From contig CM040446.1 in assembly GCA_022749755.1 (NCBI GenBank), positions 585,339 through 649,338 on the forward strand: 64,000 nt of DNA, written 5' to 3'. Positions 37,310 to 49,139 of the stretch are shown piece after piece (the stretch's first letter is position 1; each line of letters opens with the position of its first letter). The notes beneath the pieces were generated by a model that was given only the letters and a program-made list of their open reading frames with translations, was not told the origin of the DNA and made no database searches. The DNA is from Azadirachta indica. Its lineage: Eukaryota > Streptophyta > Magnoliopsida > Sapindales > Meliaceae. Position numbers and translations under genes: made by a program.

Positions 37310-37475
37310 TAAATTAGAGAGGCAATTATTGTATTATTTTAGTGGCATATATAATTTAAAATATTTTGTTATTGTATTGAAATAGAAAAAAAAAATTAGA
37401 AATGTTCCTTTTATACAAATGTTTTCTTTAAATATAATATAGAAGTAAGCATTGAAAATGGAGTTAGGTTTTATA
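37310..37475 (+). repeat. Stub of an array upstream unit without gene
   Basis: This matches 59700-59866 (unit F) and 3265-3415 (unit A): ggcaatt...attttagtggcat, aatataatatagaagtaagc and ggagttaggttttat. It then stops abruptly at 37475. It shows that a gene unit once continued here and was lost. Confidence 0.7.
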
Positions 37476-37874
37476 ATTTAAAATTTAGGTAGAGCTTGTG
37501 TTTTTTGTTTGAATTTTAAATATAATTCAGATCTGAATTTTACTAAAATCTAAATTTGATTGATATATTTATTTTTTATCTTAACTTTTTTAATATAAAT
37601 ATTAATTTGTTTGTTCTTATAAAATAAAAAATTTAAAACTAGTATATTGGTATATATACCATAAAAAATTTGAAACCAATATATAAGTTGTTGTTGAAAT
37701 ATATAAATATTAAATAGTAAACTAACAGATCTATTGATAAATATAATATTTAATTTATTTGAACATTTGGTTATTAAGATTTAGTTAAAATTTTTAACTT
37801 AATTATATTTAAATATGTTAAAAATGTTTGTAAATATAATATTTTTTAAATAAACGGTAGGAAGTTCTTTTAAA
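37476..37874. other. AT-rich segment, nothing recognised
   Basis: Very AT-rich, with a ggtatatatacc palindrome near 37650. No coding, RNA or transposon features are visible. Confidence 0.5.
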
Positions 37875-38719
37875 GAAAAAAAGAACCCAAATAGTCACAA
37901 GAGCAAAAAGGGACAAATCGAGCCTTACTCTTTAATAAAGCTATAAAACAGGCAGAAGAATAACGAAAAAACTTAACAAAACCTGTAACAAGGAAAGCCA
38001 TTAGCCTCGTGAAACAAAAGGCTACCAACCTTAGTAAGATAAGAAGACCATTATTGAAGTTGATCACATCTCAACCCCAAAGTAGCTACAGTACCAAGGA
38101 TGGAATTGGCCTCACGAGAAGAATGGATGCATTTGAAATTCATCTTTGAAATCAAATATGTACAATTGAGCCACCGTTTATGAAGCTTCCGGGTAGGACA
38201 TGGCGAAACTTTGAGAAGCAAATGGATAACAAGCATCGAATCACTCTCCAACCAAAGGTTTAACTACCCTTTGTCAAATACAAGTTCAACAGCCAAAATA
38301 ATAGCCATAATCTCAACATAAAAGCTTGTTTGCTGACAAAAAACAAGCGCAAAAACACATAAGTACTGTCAATAAAAAAACCTCTACAGGCTGTCGACCT
38401 TGGATTTCCTTTAGCCAACCCATCCGTATTTACCTTTACATAGCCAACAAGGGGAGGATGCGAAAACAAAATCAAAGATTTCGAAGCTCTTCTAAGCTTC
38501 CACGAAATTCAAAGAGCTGAAAGAATTTCTTAGTCTAAACCAAAATGCACAAAATCAGGACAGAAAGAAACCATGTAACGAAGATGTGCTGAATTATATG
38601 ATTGAAAACAACGAAAAGAAAAGGCTTCATCATTAGACTGAATACAGTTCCTCGCCCTCTATAAAGCATAGAAAACAAAACAAGAAATAGCCAATCAAAG
38701 GTTGTAAAATAGAGGACTA
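37875..38719 (-). mobile_element. LINE fragment, RNase H region
   Basis: Minus-strand text VKVNTDGLAKGNPRSTACRG (at 38440-38380) is the RNase H first-Asp motif. MESDSMLVIHLL, KLHKRWLNCTYL and SSREANSILGTVATLGL follow (38251-38051), ending near 37875. Stops and frame changes break it. The upstream zf-RVT part is at 40240-40480, separated only by the solo LTR. Confidence 0.8.
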
Positions 38720-40239
38720 TGATAAGTGTGTAGAAAACACACTTATCACTCGCTTTATGACTTAAATTGTTTTATCAATCCTTAAATCTTGTTAATATTT
38801 AATTAATTTTAGTGATCTTGTACTAAAAAGATAGAAGACTGTCATTCAAGGTGAAATCAATTCTCAAAAAAATGTCAAAAAAAAAACCGGAAGAGAAATG
38901 GGTACCAAAATGCAAAGTTTCAGGGACCAAAGTAAGAAAAAAAAAGTTTGAAAACTTTGGGCATGGACCAGCCATGCAATGCATTCTATCCAAAGATAAA
39001 GGCTACGGCACGTCTGCGCAACCAAGGTGCGTGGCTGCACTACCCAACGATTCTCCCAATGCGTGTCCGTGCAAATTTAAGTGCCCTTGTGCATCTTCGT
39101 TGTCCTTGGACGATTTTAAGATGTAAGATTGTTAGCTAACGGCCTGATTGAAGTATTTTTTAGGTTTACATGTTTCGGGAATAAAGAGCCACCATAACAA
39201 AGAAAGAAAATTTGAGTTTTTGGAGAGAGGATGTGAAAAACAAAGAGAAGGATTATAGTGAGAGAAAAGGTGATTGAACCAAATTGAAGGCATTTGAAAG
39301 AAGACTTGAAGGAGGATCACCAAAGTCTTCATCTCTAGTCTAGTTTCTTAAACTCTATCATTTTCATTTTGTACTTCATTTGCATTTTTATTTGTTAAAT
39401 TCAAGGATTATGGATTACATGATGAATTTGATGTTACTAGTTGATATGTTGGACTAAAATTCTTATTATAGGGATACTTGATGTAGCTTATCTTGATTAT
39501 GTTTGATTAATTGGCATATTTTGTATTGTGGAATGATTTTATTTACTTATGTTTACTTGCATTAATTGATTTTGAATTGTTGATTGACAAATTGGATGAT
39601 TCAAGATGAATAAATTAATACTTGGAAAGATTTAACTTGTTCATTGGATTAGTAAACATAGTTTGGTGTTACTAAGATTCCTTGAGGAATTGGTATCCAA
39701 ATAATCAAATAATTACTTAGGATAAAAACATGAACCAGGAGGTAATTGAATTCTAGACAATTACTATATGATGCACTTAAAAAATGTGTAATTAAACATG
39801 TCTGATAGGGATATCAATTTGGGAAATTTTACGTAGTAATTTGGTTAACACTCAAGAGAGGTAGCGAATTCACTTTTGATCCCCTTATTAGTAAATAAAA
39901 TTAGAATGCATTATTAATTGTCAATTTAAGAAAAACATAGGAAAATATAAGTGAAATCAAGACTCTAAATCTTTAATCTTTGCATATTTCATTAACTCAT
40001 CAATTCTCTTTAAATCAATTCTATTTGTTTTTTTAGTTAATTAGCAATTAAGTAGTTCAATTCATTTTGTTATTTTGTTTGCAATTAAACAAATCTTGAT
40101 TTCTTAGATAAAATTAGATTTTCAAGGCTGTAGTACTCAGTATTTAATTTAAATTTCAATTTTTATAGGACAATATTTGTATTTATCATTTTATTACTTA
40201 ATACAACTTGTATCCTTACGATTCGCTTAGTTGCAATCA
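38720..40239. mobile_element. Solo LTR (about 1.52 kb) inserted in the LINE
   Basis: It begins TGATAAGTGTGT and ends GCAATCA, thus TG...CA. The flanks are gacta on the left and gatta on the right, a 5-bp target duplication with one transition. The left end is a perfect 12-bp inverted repeat with loop agaaa (38720-38748). A GC-richer stretch lies at 39000-39110. The open frames inside it (38851-39126 and others) have no family content. LINE sequence continues on both sides. The long LTR size would suit the Ty3/gypsy Tat/Ogre type, but with no internal domain that is a guess. Confidence 0.75.
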
Positions 40240-40480
40240 GATTAAAACAGCGACCCTCAATCTAAATCCAAAGGTTCATAGTTGAAGAAAGCAAAGCAAA
40301 AGGGGTCTGAAAAAGACTACCCAGCTATCGCCAAATGCTTGTTGCAAAAGGACAAGTAACAAAAGGGTGATTTACTTTTTCAGAGGCTAAAAAATTAGTA
40401 CATAAAGAACACGTTGAGATAATAGTAATCCCTCAAGCTCGCAAAACCTCATCAAAAGGAATTATTCAGATATAAAATAA
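40240..40480 (-). mobile_element. LINE fragment, zinc-binding RT region
   Basis: This is a duplicate of 13801-14030. The minus strand again gives the CSLC...C zf-RVT pattern and TSIW-W text with stops. It is continuous with 37875-38719 once the solo LTR is removed. Confidence 0.75.
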
Positions 40481-41654
40481 AAAATAAACAAATCTTAAAA
40501 ATGTGAAGAAAATTATTCAGATTGAAGACAAAAAGACTAATAGTCCTTTAGTGTTGGCGTTTTTTACATTTCTCACTTTTTTTAGCTTTTGGTCTAAAAA
40601 TAGAAAATGACATTTATTTTAGATGCAAAATTTTAAAATAAAAATAAAAATAAGATAAAACAGATGCACTATGGAAATATTCAAAATATTTATATTCATA
40701 TTATACACTCTTATTATGTATATACTGCACCACATTTAGTATATCCTTACCATCAAGATAGAATCTGAGCAAATATCTATAAAAATGGTTACCATTGTCA
40801 TTTCCACACTTACACAATGCCCATTAAGTTATAGGACTAATTAGTAATTAAAAAAAAAAAAAAAAAATATTATTTACAATAGTTTTATTTTTTGTCTCAT
40901 TTCATCTTATCTTTCACATATTTATAAATTTTTTTTATTTACTTTATAATCTGTTGCAACATTTGCTTTATCCAACTGATTTGACAGGTATCAAAAACTT
41001 CCCTTAATTCTTTTTTAGTTCAGTCTTAGTTATTAAAACTTAGGGATAATTAACAAAAAAAATCCTGCAGAAATATTAAAACCCCGCAGGGGCTAAATCT
41101 ATATTAATTAAAGTATATACTTAAAATTGACAATTAAATCATCCACTGATTGCCACATAAACTATGTGTTCTGCTTCAAATTTATTTAATAAAGCAATGC
41201 TTTTCTATACTTAATTTTCTAGTGACTTCACGTGCATTAGGCGTATCATATAAACTAAGCTGTACTAGAAAGCAATGGGACCTTGTACTAAAGTATGACC
41301 GAAATGGAAGATATTTAAGTGACATTCATTAAAATAACAAAGAAAGAAGTAAAATAAATATTGAATTGTGAGGTATACTTGTTATATATGTAGCTGGCCT
41401 ATCCACAAATATCGCAAGATACTTTCGGCTGGAACAAATTATAACTCTATGTTGCCACCATAAGAAAGGCTTCCATTATTATGATTTCTCAATTTTAGAA
41501 AATCCAGCATTTCAAATTAGATAATAATAAAATCGTACTAAAAATAACCCACTTATCAGTATTTTTGTAGTACAATATTTTTCTTTTTTTCTCCTACAAA
41601 AGAATGACTTTGAGCCCTCACTATCACGTTTGAGTAAATTATTTCTAAATTAGG
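40481..41654. other. Intergenic spacer, duplicate of 14031-15204
   Basis: Non-coding AT-rich sequence closely matching the spacer before unit C, including the cctgcag...ccccgcagg inverted repeat and an A run at about 40851-40867. A 60-codon open frame (41150-41332) has no recognisable content. Confidence 0.6.
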
Positions 41655-44600
41655 ATAGACTTGTCTGAGTTTCATGGTACCGATAATTTGGTGGATTGAA
41701 TGCATTTTTGATTCAATTGAAAGTGGATTTGAACGAGGATATTAGAGTTTATAGGTTGTGTATTTTGAGTAAAACGGTGGGGATGAGTTGGCAAAAATAA
41801 TTTACAATTATTTAAAAAAAATAATATAAAATATTAAATTTATTGTAAAATTATATGTGTCGATTTAGATAAATCAGAACAAATTTTGCATCTTGTCAAG
41901 TCTTACTTTAATTTTTATCATTTCAAAGTACAGTCTTACCTCTCAAAAAATGATTTTAAAGTAAACTCAAAAAATGATTTTAATTAATATTAAGGATGTA
42001 TTGAGACAATTTTAAAACTTTATGGAGTATCAGCTAATTATCTCATATCATAGGAGGTCCAAGGAATTCTACCATTTTTAATCTAGCTATTACATTGATA
42101 CAATTTAAATGAAGTAATTGAAATGGTACGGAGTAAAATGACATTGGCTGAAACAAAGGAATTATGTGAAACAAATATTGAATATTAGGTGATTTGAGAC
42201 ACAAATGTCAAATGAGTCAACGAAAACCCAAATTTAGCTAAAGGTTGGGGACGAATTAAATTAAATAAAATTTTATTCTTAGCCCGAATTTAGGATTGTC
42301 GTGGCTTGTAAACTAATTAGGGATTACTATGCTCAAAAAATAATCAAAGTCTTAGAAAAAATACGTGATTATTCTGTTTTAACAAAGTAATAAAATTTTT
42401 CATTAAATTTTATCATGATCAAACTAAATCTGGTCAGAATCATCAATCGATAATCATAACAGATAATGATAAATTAATTTGGTGCATGTTATGGAGCCTA
42501 TAAACAAAAGGTGTTCAGATATACTTTTATGTAAAATATTTTATAATGAATTTTGATATATCATCAAATTACCGCAGATGGATTAATTTTGAAGAAAAAG
42601 AAATGTTTTTTGGTATTCTTCAAAGCAAATCTAGGTCGCATCTTTGATTTGGGATGGTACTCCGAAGCACGTTGTTTATAAATTGTCCACATAATCATAT
42701 ATACTTTAATTTCATAATCAGTCTTGATTCTATAGTCTTGATTCTATTAACCCGAAGTCTCTTATACGCAATTTTAACTCTTTTTCTTTGATGACAATTG
42801 TTATACCCAAAATTGTTGATTAATGGGCTTGAGCCCTTAACTAAAAAGCATAGATGTTTTAACCCTTAATAAAGAAAATTGAAAATCCAAATTTATGAAA
42901 AAATAATTAAAAATATATATATGGCAATAACGTCATAATAGAAATTTTAGAATGCAATCGTGAATAATTATAATAAGAAATTATTTACAAGTAGCCCTTT
43001 CTTTACTTATAAAATCTGCCATAAGGTCGAAGCAGATTATGAAACAACCAGCTTATATTTTTCTTAATTACCAACTACAAATTTAATTAAAAATTCTAAA
43101 ATAAGCTGCTTATTGGCTTTTTTATAGCCATCGCGAACGAAAGTCGACCTTTGATTGCACTGCATATATATTTGGGTTAATTATATTGTCGTATTCTCGC
43201 TAGTTAGACTTCTGTTTAATTGATGGGAGAAAATAAATTAATCACATTCCTCCGGGTTCTAATGTTGCTAGTATTTGAATGACAATTTTTTGTATACCAT
43301 CTGAAAAGATTTTAGTAATTAATCTAATTAATACATAATAATTTGTCACGTGAATCTAATTAATAATGTTTACTAGTAGTCTTTGTCGCATAAATCTAAT
43401 TAATTTATTTTAAAATTAAACTTAAAGTTGGAGGCAATTTATTATATTATTTTAGTGGTATATAAATTTTAAAATATTTTTCCATTTTAAATGATTAGAA
43501 ACGTTCCTTTATTATATTAATTCTTTTCCTTAAATATAATATAGAAGTCAGCATTGAAAATTTGGAGTTAGGTTTTATGTGAAGTTATACACGTTAATTA
43601 AGAAAAACTCCTTCTAATGCTGGGAACATTAAATGAATTTGAATGCTCTCGAAACAACAAAAATTATTAATGTAGGACCTTAGGCGTTATTTTTAAACAT
43701 GTATTCACATCATCAATTCTCGTAACTTAAAAGATTAGTAAACTGAATTGCCAAATTAAATATTTAAAGACTTTTTAAGGGATTAGATGGGGCGAGATTG
43801 CGAAACAACAAATTTTTACTCATATTATTTCTCAAATTAAAGACGACTTAAGTGCATTCAACATATCTCATACCATCTAAACTACAATCCGAATAATATT
43901 TAAATATTCAAATGTTAATTTGCAGACCTATTCATACATTAAATGGGGAAAATAGCTATCAACAAAGTTTAAAGATGCGTACTTTCCTGATTGCAAACTG
44001 GTATAATGTTTATTATTCTGTTATATGTTATTCCTTTCATGCCTTAAATATTTAATTGTTTGCTTAAAATAACATTTTGAAATTACATATATCAATTTAT
44101 TACTTATGTTAGGATATGTTTATTGTTGAATCTTATTTAAGTTTAAAATTAAAGTTAGGAAAGGGTTCGTTAATGCAAACTTTTAATAAAGTTTACTCAC
44201 TTTTTTTATTAATAATATTTGTTGTTTTTATTTTGAAACAATTACAACTTCAAAACTTCAAAACTACAAACATCAATTTTAAACTAATGTGCAGAGATAT
44301 TTCATAATCCATTCCTCTTCAAATTTAATAGATATTAAAGAAATACTGAATTAGTTAAAAATTAATAGACATTATATTAAACTGAGCTGAACTTCATGTT
44401 GTTTCACGAAACCCTGTTTGAAATCTAATTGTATATATTCTTATACTGAAAAGACAAAAAAAATAAAGTTTTGAGTTGCATGCTGCAAAAAAGGGGTCAA
44501 CATTTATTTATTAATTCATCTTTAAAGACCAGTCCAGCCTTTCGACACAAAATGAAGGAAAACAAAACCTATTCATGAATATTTATCGCCTTATTGCAAG

Positions 44601-44807
44601 AGATGCCATTTTAACGATTTAATAAAGAGATTTTAAAACAAAATAATGTTATTAGAAGTGCTACGGCCTTAATTTATTGTAATAAATATTTCAAGACAAG
44701 TAACTCGATCTGACGTTCTATAAATTCCAAACAAATTTCATCTTCAGAATCACAAATTAAACACATCCCTCCGGTTCATACAATACTTACAGCAAAATAG
44801 TTTTCTG
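41655..44807 (+). repeat. Upstream unit of gene E (array repeat), mosaic, with a 0.54-kb deletion
   Basis: This is homologous to the other units. At about 42926 it jumps from atatatggca to ataacgtcata, removing sequence equal to 2230-2770 of unit A. It shares the 14-bp duplication with unit A, but further right it alternates: D-like (43000-43690), C-like (43720-43900), D-like (43920-44000), A-like (44110-44210) and D-like again (44320-44360). Confidence 0.85.
44719..44725 (+). promoter_or_regulatory. TATA box of gene E
   Basis: TATAAAT lies 89 bp before the ATG at 44808, in the conserved array context. Confidence 0.6.
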
Positions 44808-45461
44808 ATGGCGAAAATATCATCACCAAATGCAGGTTCTATGATGTTGGTTGTGGCTTGTATAGCAATATTGGTCTCAACGGGACTAGCGCAGTTCAAG
44901 CCAGCACCACCATTCATCCAAATTCCAGGCTTATTACCACATATAGAAGGCGCTGATAAATGCTGGGAATCCCTTAGAAGCATTCCAGGTTGCTTCAGGG
45001 AGATTAACGAGTCACTTTCCCATGGCCAAATTGGAAAGATTGGTCCCGTCTGTTGCAGCGCCATTAATCAAGTCAATGACAGTTGCTGGCCTAAGATGTT
45101 CCCATTAAATCCATTTTTTCCTCCACTGCTGAAGAATTTCTGTGCTGCACCTTCACCTCAAGCAGCAGCTGGAACAAATGCCGCCGGCAAGGTGCCCTTG
45201 CCATTACTGTTAAATGAGACTGAGATTACAGAATGCTGGAAATCTATTACAAACACAGAAGGGTGTGCTTTAGAGATTTATAAAGCACTCACCAGTGGCG
45301 AAATTTTCAGTGGTATTGGCCCTGCTTGCTGCAAGGTTGTCACTGATATCAATGATAAGTGTTGGCCCAAGATGTTCCCATTTAATCCCTTCTTCCCTCC
45401 ATTGTTGAAAAGCACTTGTGCTAAGGTTGTCGAGTCTACACCAGCACCCAAGGCAGTTTGA
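44808..45461 (+). CDS. Gene E: secreted two-domain prolamin-like protein with linker, 217 aa
   Basis: Intact, single exon. The signal peptide is residues 1-29. Domain 1 cysteines are 52, 62, 82, 83, 93 and 112. A 13-residue Ala/Gly/Pro-rich linker segment (AGTNAAGKVPLPL, about 121-133) is absent from B and D. Domain 2 cysteines are 143, 153, 174, 175, 185 and 204. Both domains keep the CWPKMFP motif and the FPPLLK tail. Compared with B and D, domain 2 has WKSITNT for WKPIRKT and VVTDIND for VFTEIND, so the classes differ beyond the linker. The closest relative is pseudogene A, including the 3' flank. AATAAA is at 45632-45637, and a Copia element begins 213 bp after the stop. The role is likely an apoplastic or secretory-pathway protein, from family membership only. 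Confidence 0.9.
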   Translation: MAKISSPNAGSMMLVVACIAILVSTGLAQFKPAPPFIQIPGLLPHIEGADKCWESLRSIPGCFREINESLSHGQIGKIGPVCCSAINQVNDSCWPKMFPLNPFFPPLLKNFCAAPSPQAAAGTNAAGKVPLPLLLNETEITECWKSITNTEGCALEIYKALTSGEIFSGIGPACCKVVTDINDKCWPKMFPFNPFFPPLLKSTCAKVVESTPAPKAV

Positions 45462-45674
45462 ACAAGGACTAACTCGAAGCTTATTAGCTAGAACACATTT
45501 TACTTTTATAATTCTTATAGAATTAGAATGGGTTAAGGAATTGTCATTATTATTATTACGATTTTTTATTCGTTTGGGAAGATGGTTTTTACTTCCTAGT
45601 AGTAATGTAGAATCGTGATTTCATTCCTGATAATAAATATATTTAAAGTTGCTATAACTTTGTCATCATTATTG

Positions 45675-45914
45675 TGAAGAGATCGATCCCTTATTTCTTG
45701 AATATGTTTAGTACAATAGTAGCCTTTATATAGGCTTTACAAAACAATATATAAGGAAACAAATAATATGTAATTATGTACATACTTATGGAAAGAAATC
45801 AAAGTAATAAAAGGAGAAGGAATCATAGTAAATAAGGAAAAGTTGTTAATAATATTGACTAACAAAATCAAGAAAAAAAATCATCTTGATTTCATTAATC
45901 AATTATCATTAATA
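45675..45914 (-). repeat. 3' LTR of the Copia element
   Basis: 240 bp in + coordinates from tgaaga to aata, next to a purine tract (complement of gccccactc, 45915-45923) that would be the PPT. Confidence 0.85.
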
Positions 45915-45921
45915 GCCCCAC

Positions 45922-47400
45922 TCAAAATAAAGATGGTTTAGTAGAAATTATCTTGAGTTTGGACACCAGATCACGAAAACGCTTAGGATAATAACTTTTG
46001 GTGAACATATCCACTAATTGGTCCAAAGAAAGGATTGAACAGAGGGTAATGGTGCCTTGAGTGATATGTTGACGAATGAAATGACAGTCAACTTTAATAT
46101 GTTGGGTGTGCTCATGGAAGACATCATTCTGAGCAATCTGAATAATACTACTATTATCACAGGCTAAAGAAGTAGGACCAGAATGATGAACACTTATATC
46201 ACACTGAAAAGCCAACGAAGCCAAGTAATCTCCTGAGTAGTATCTATAAGAGCACGGCATTCTGCTTTTGTGTTAGATCTTGCAACAACAGTTTGCTTTT
46301 GACAACTCCAAGAAATAAGAGAGTCACTTAAGAAAATAAAAATATCAGTTATAGAGTGTCAGTTAGTAGAATCACCAGTCTAGTCTACATTAGAAAAGGT
46401 ACATAACTGTAAAGATGAACAGGCAAAGAAATGAAGCCCATGAATAAAGTGCCTTTGATGTAGTGAAGAATATGAAGAACAGCTGCATAATGAAGAGAGC
46501 GAGGAGCTGAAATGTACTGACCCATAATATGAACAGCACGAGATATATCAAGTCAAGTAACTATGAGATAAATTAAACTACCAAGTAACTGTCGATAAAG
46601 GGTGGCATTTTGAAGTGAAACCCCATCAAGAAGCGTGAGTTTGGCATTAGGCTCTAGAGGAGTAGAAGTTTTTTTTTATTATTGGTCAACCCAGCTTGAG
46701 CAAGAGATCTAATGCATATTTGGCCTGAGAAGGATAATAGCCGTCAGAGTCAAAAAACAACTCAAAACTAAGAAAGTAGTTAAGATGGCCAAAATCCTTT
46801 ATCTCAAAATGCTGCTGAAGTGAAGTCTTAAGAGCAAATATTCCATCAATATCATATCATTCGTATAAAGTAAGGGAATAACACATGTATGATCTGTATT
46901 GAAAATAAAGAGATGTATCATAAAAGCTAGAGTGAAAACCAAATTGCTAAATAGTAGTGCTAAACTTGGCAAACCAAGCTTTAAGAGCCTGTTTGAGATT
47001 GTACAAGGCACAACGAAGCTTGTAGATTGTGTGGTGGATGGGAATATCCTACAAGAGGCTTCATATAAACATCTTCAGTGAGTCACTATTAAGGAAGGCA
47101 TTTTTAACATCCATCTGAAACAGTGTTCATTGTCATACAACAGCCATGGCCAAAAGAGGCAAAGATTTCTTCATAGTCAATATTATACTTTTGATTGAAT
47201 CCTTCAGCAACCAGTTTGGCTTTCTACCATTCAATAGAACTATCAGCTTTAATTTTGATTTTGTAAACCTATTTGCAACCAATTGCTAATTTTTGAGGTA
47301 GTAGATCAACCAGGTCCCATATATGAGATTTTTCAGGTGCTTGTAGTTCTTCTGCTATTGCTTGCTACCAAACAGGATTAGAACTAGTGTCAGAATAAGA
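45922..47400 (-). pseudogene. Copia RT and RNase H (decayed)
   Basis: RNase H occupies about 46480-45922 (CDNSSIIQIAQNDVFHEHTQ; end VDMFTKSYYPKRF). The RT C-terminus is at about 46820-46530, and the palm at about 46900 reads LLYTNDMIL. The expected YVDDM motif has lost its first catalytic Asp (D to N). The frame breaks several times. The remaining RT lies towards 47400. Confidence 0.8.
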
Positions 47401-48960
47401 TTAAGGCTCATACAAGGAAAGAATTGTAGAAAAACAACGATAATCTGAAAGTCGAATAGGAAGTTCTCTTACCCGATTAGATTGACGAGGTGGAAGAGGA
47501 AGATCAGAAGAGTGAGACGGAGGGACAGTAGAGATGTCAAATGTAGACCCAGAAGACGATGTTGTCAGCTTAGGAGTAGGCAGTGGTGCAATGGATATAT
47601 TTGCTGAGGGCTCATCTGAATTACCTATATTAGTGTTATCTGGAAATAGATCTATAAACTTGTAAGTAAAGAAAGGAGGAAGATTAAATTCTAAAAATTT
47701 GGAAATAGACAAGAACATTTTCTGTTCCTAGAAGACTACATGTCTAGATATACGGAATCGATTGGACACAGGAACTCAACATTTGTAACCTTTATGTTCA
47801 ATCCCATATCCTAGAAAACAACATAGATAAGTACGTGGTTTTAATTTGGTATATTCATGAGGTTGTAGAAAAACAAAGCAGGCACAACAAAAAACATTAA
47901 GTAGATTATAGTTAGAAGGAGTCCCAGACATTTGCTCATAAGAGATTGATTTCGCAGGAGTGGAGAAGGAAGTCGATTGATAATGTACGTAGCTATAAGA
48001 CCAGCTTCTTCCCAAAAACGCTCTAGATAAGAGGTAGAGATGAGAAAAACATGAACAGTTTTAAAGATATGTCTATGTTTAAGTTCAGCCCAATCATTTT
48101 ATTGGGATGTACCAAGATAAGAGCGTTGAAAAAGAGTTCCATTGGTTTGCAAGAGCTCTAAAAACTTAGAATTTTTGTATTCCATAGCATTATTAGTGCG
48201 AAAAACTTTAATAGAGTAGGAAAATTGTGTTTGAACTATTTTAACAAAATCATGATAAATTTTGGATAACTTTGATCTATACTTCATAAGATAAATCTAG
48301 GTATAACGTGAGTAATCATCAACAAAATTAGCAAAGTACTTGGAACCTCTCATAGTGGCATTAAGAGAGGGTCCCCATATATCAGAATGGATGAGATCTA
48401 ATGGAGTAATAAAAATAGAGTCATTATTATTGAAAGGTAAAGCAGTACATTTTACTAACTGACAAGAGACATAATCAATTTGATCATGGGAGACAGTACC
48501 CAGAATACCACTAAAAACCAGTGAACGGAGATGATCGATTGACATATGCCCTATTCGGAAGTGCCAAAGACTGAAGGAAGGGACAGAAGTTGTGGAAGCA
48601 ACAGACAGAGGAACAGAGCGACATGTGGATGGCAGATGAAGACTGATGAGCTTAAACAGACATCCAACTTTACGGCCTATCCCAAGCATCTAATTTATTC
48701 GGATCCTGTACATAATAATAAAATGCAGTGAAAAGAACATAAAAAAAAAGATCACATAATTAACCAACAGATAAAAGGTTGTGAATAACAGAGGGAATTA
48801 GGAAGGTGTCAGGTAAAGAGAGATTAGATAAAGGGATTTATTCTAAGTGACTGACATGTATAGCAGATCCATTCGTAGCTTGAATGGAAGGAAAATGTTA
48901 GATAAGAGACTTAGAAAAAAGGAGAGTAAAGTCTGCAGTCATATGATTATAGCATGCAGA
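47401..48960 (-). pseudogene. Copia protease and integrase (decayed)
   Basis: The protease remnant at about 48970-48780 reads YFDSACYNHMTADF, where DSG has become DSA. The GAG-pre-integrase and integrase core follow: FSLWHFRIGHMSIDHL, YVSCQLVKCTALPF, LIHSDIWGPS and FVDDYSRYT (48689-48297). In the next piece (48287-48099) the second catalytic Asp is changed (VFRTNNAMEY; the family has a D where the second T/N pair falls), while the Glu remains. A Ser/Pro-rich region at 47718-47401 leads towards RT. Confidence 0.8.
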
Positions 48961-49139
48961 GTCAAAGTACTAAAAGGATGTAGCTGAGGGAATTGAGGAA
49001 GTTGAAATAGGAAGATTATCAAATTTCTGCAAAAGTTGCTGAAGAAGAGATACAGGATCAGTGGTGGTAAAGAAAAGAGAGGTAAGATAGTCATTGGTGT
49101 TATCAGCAGCAGCAGCAGACAGTAGTGGATGCTTCGGTC

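Larger units (their letters stand above)
28206..37475. repeat. Segmental duplication, copy 1
   Basis: This block is nearly identical to 49567-59866: Copia gag, leader and LTR, cysteine synthase pseudogene, AT-rich repeats, SINE, and the left end of an array unit. Copy 1 is shorter because about 1.1 kb (58432-59550 in copy 2) is missing at 37155, where both break points read attttaa-like text. It also has a private 50-bp tandem duplication at 33264-33363. Confidence 0.85.

Noticed and set aside
38851..39126. 91-codon frame inside the solo LTR
   Set aside because: It falls within LTR boundaries with no recognisable domain; chance frame in the GC-richer part.
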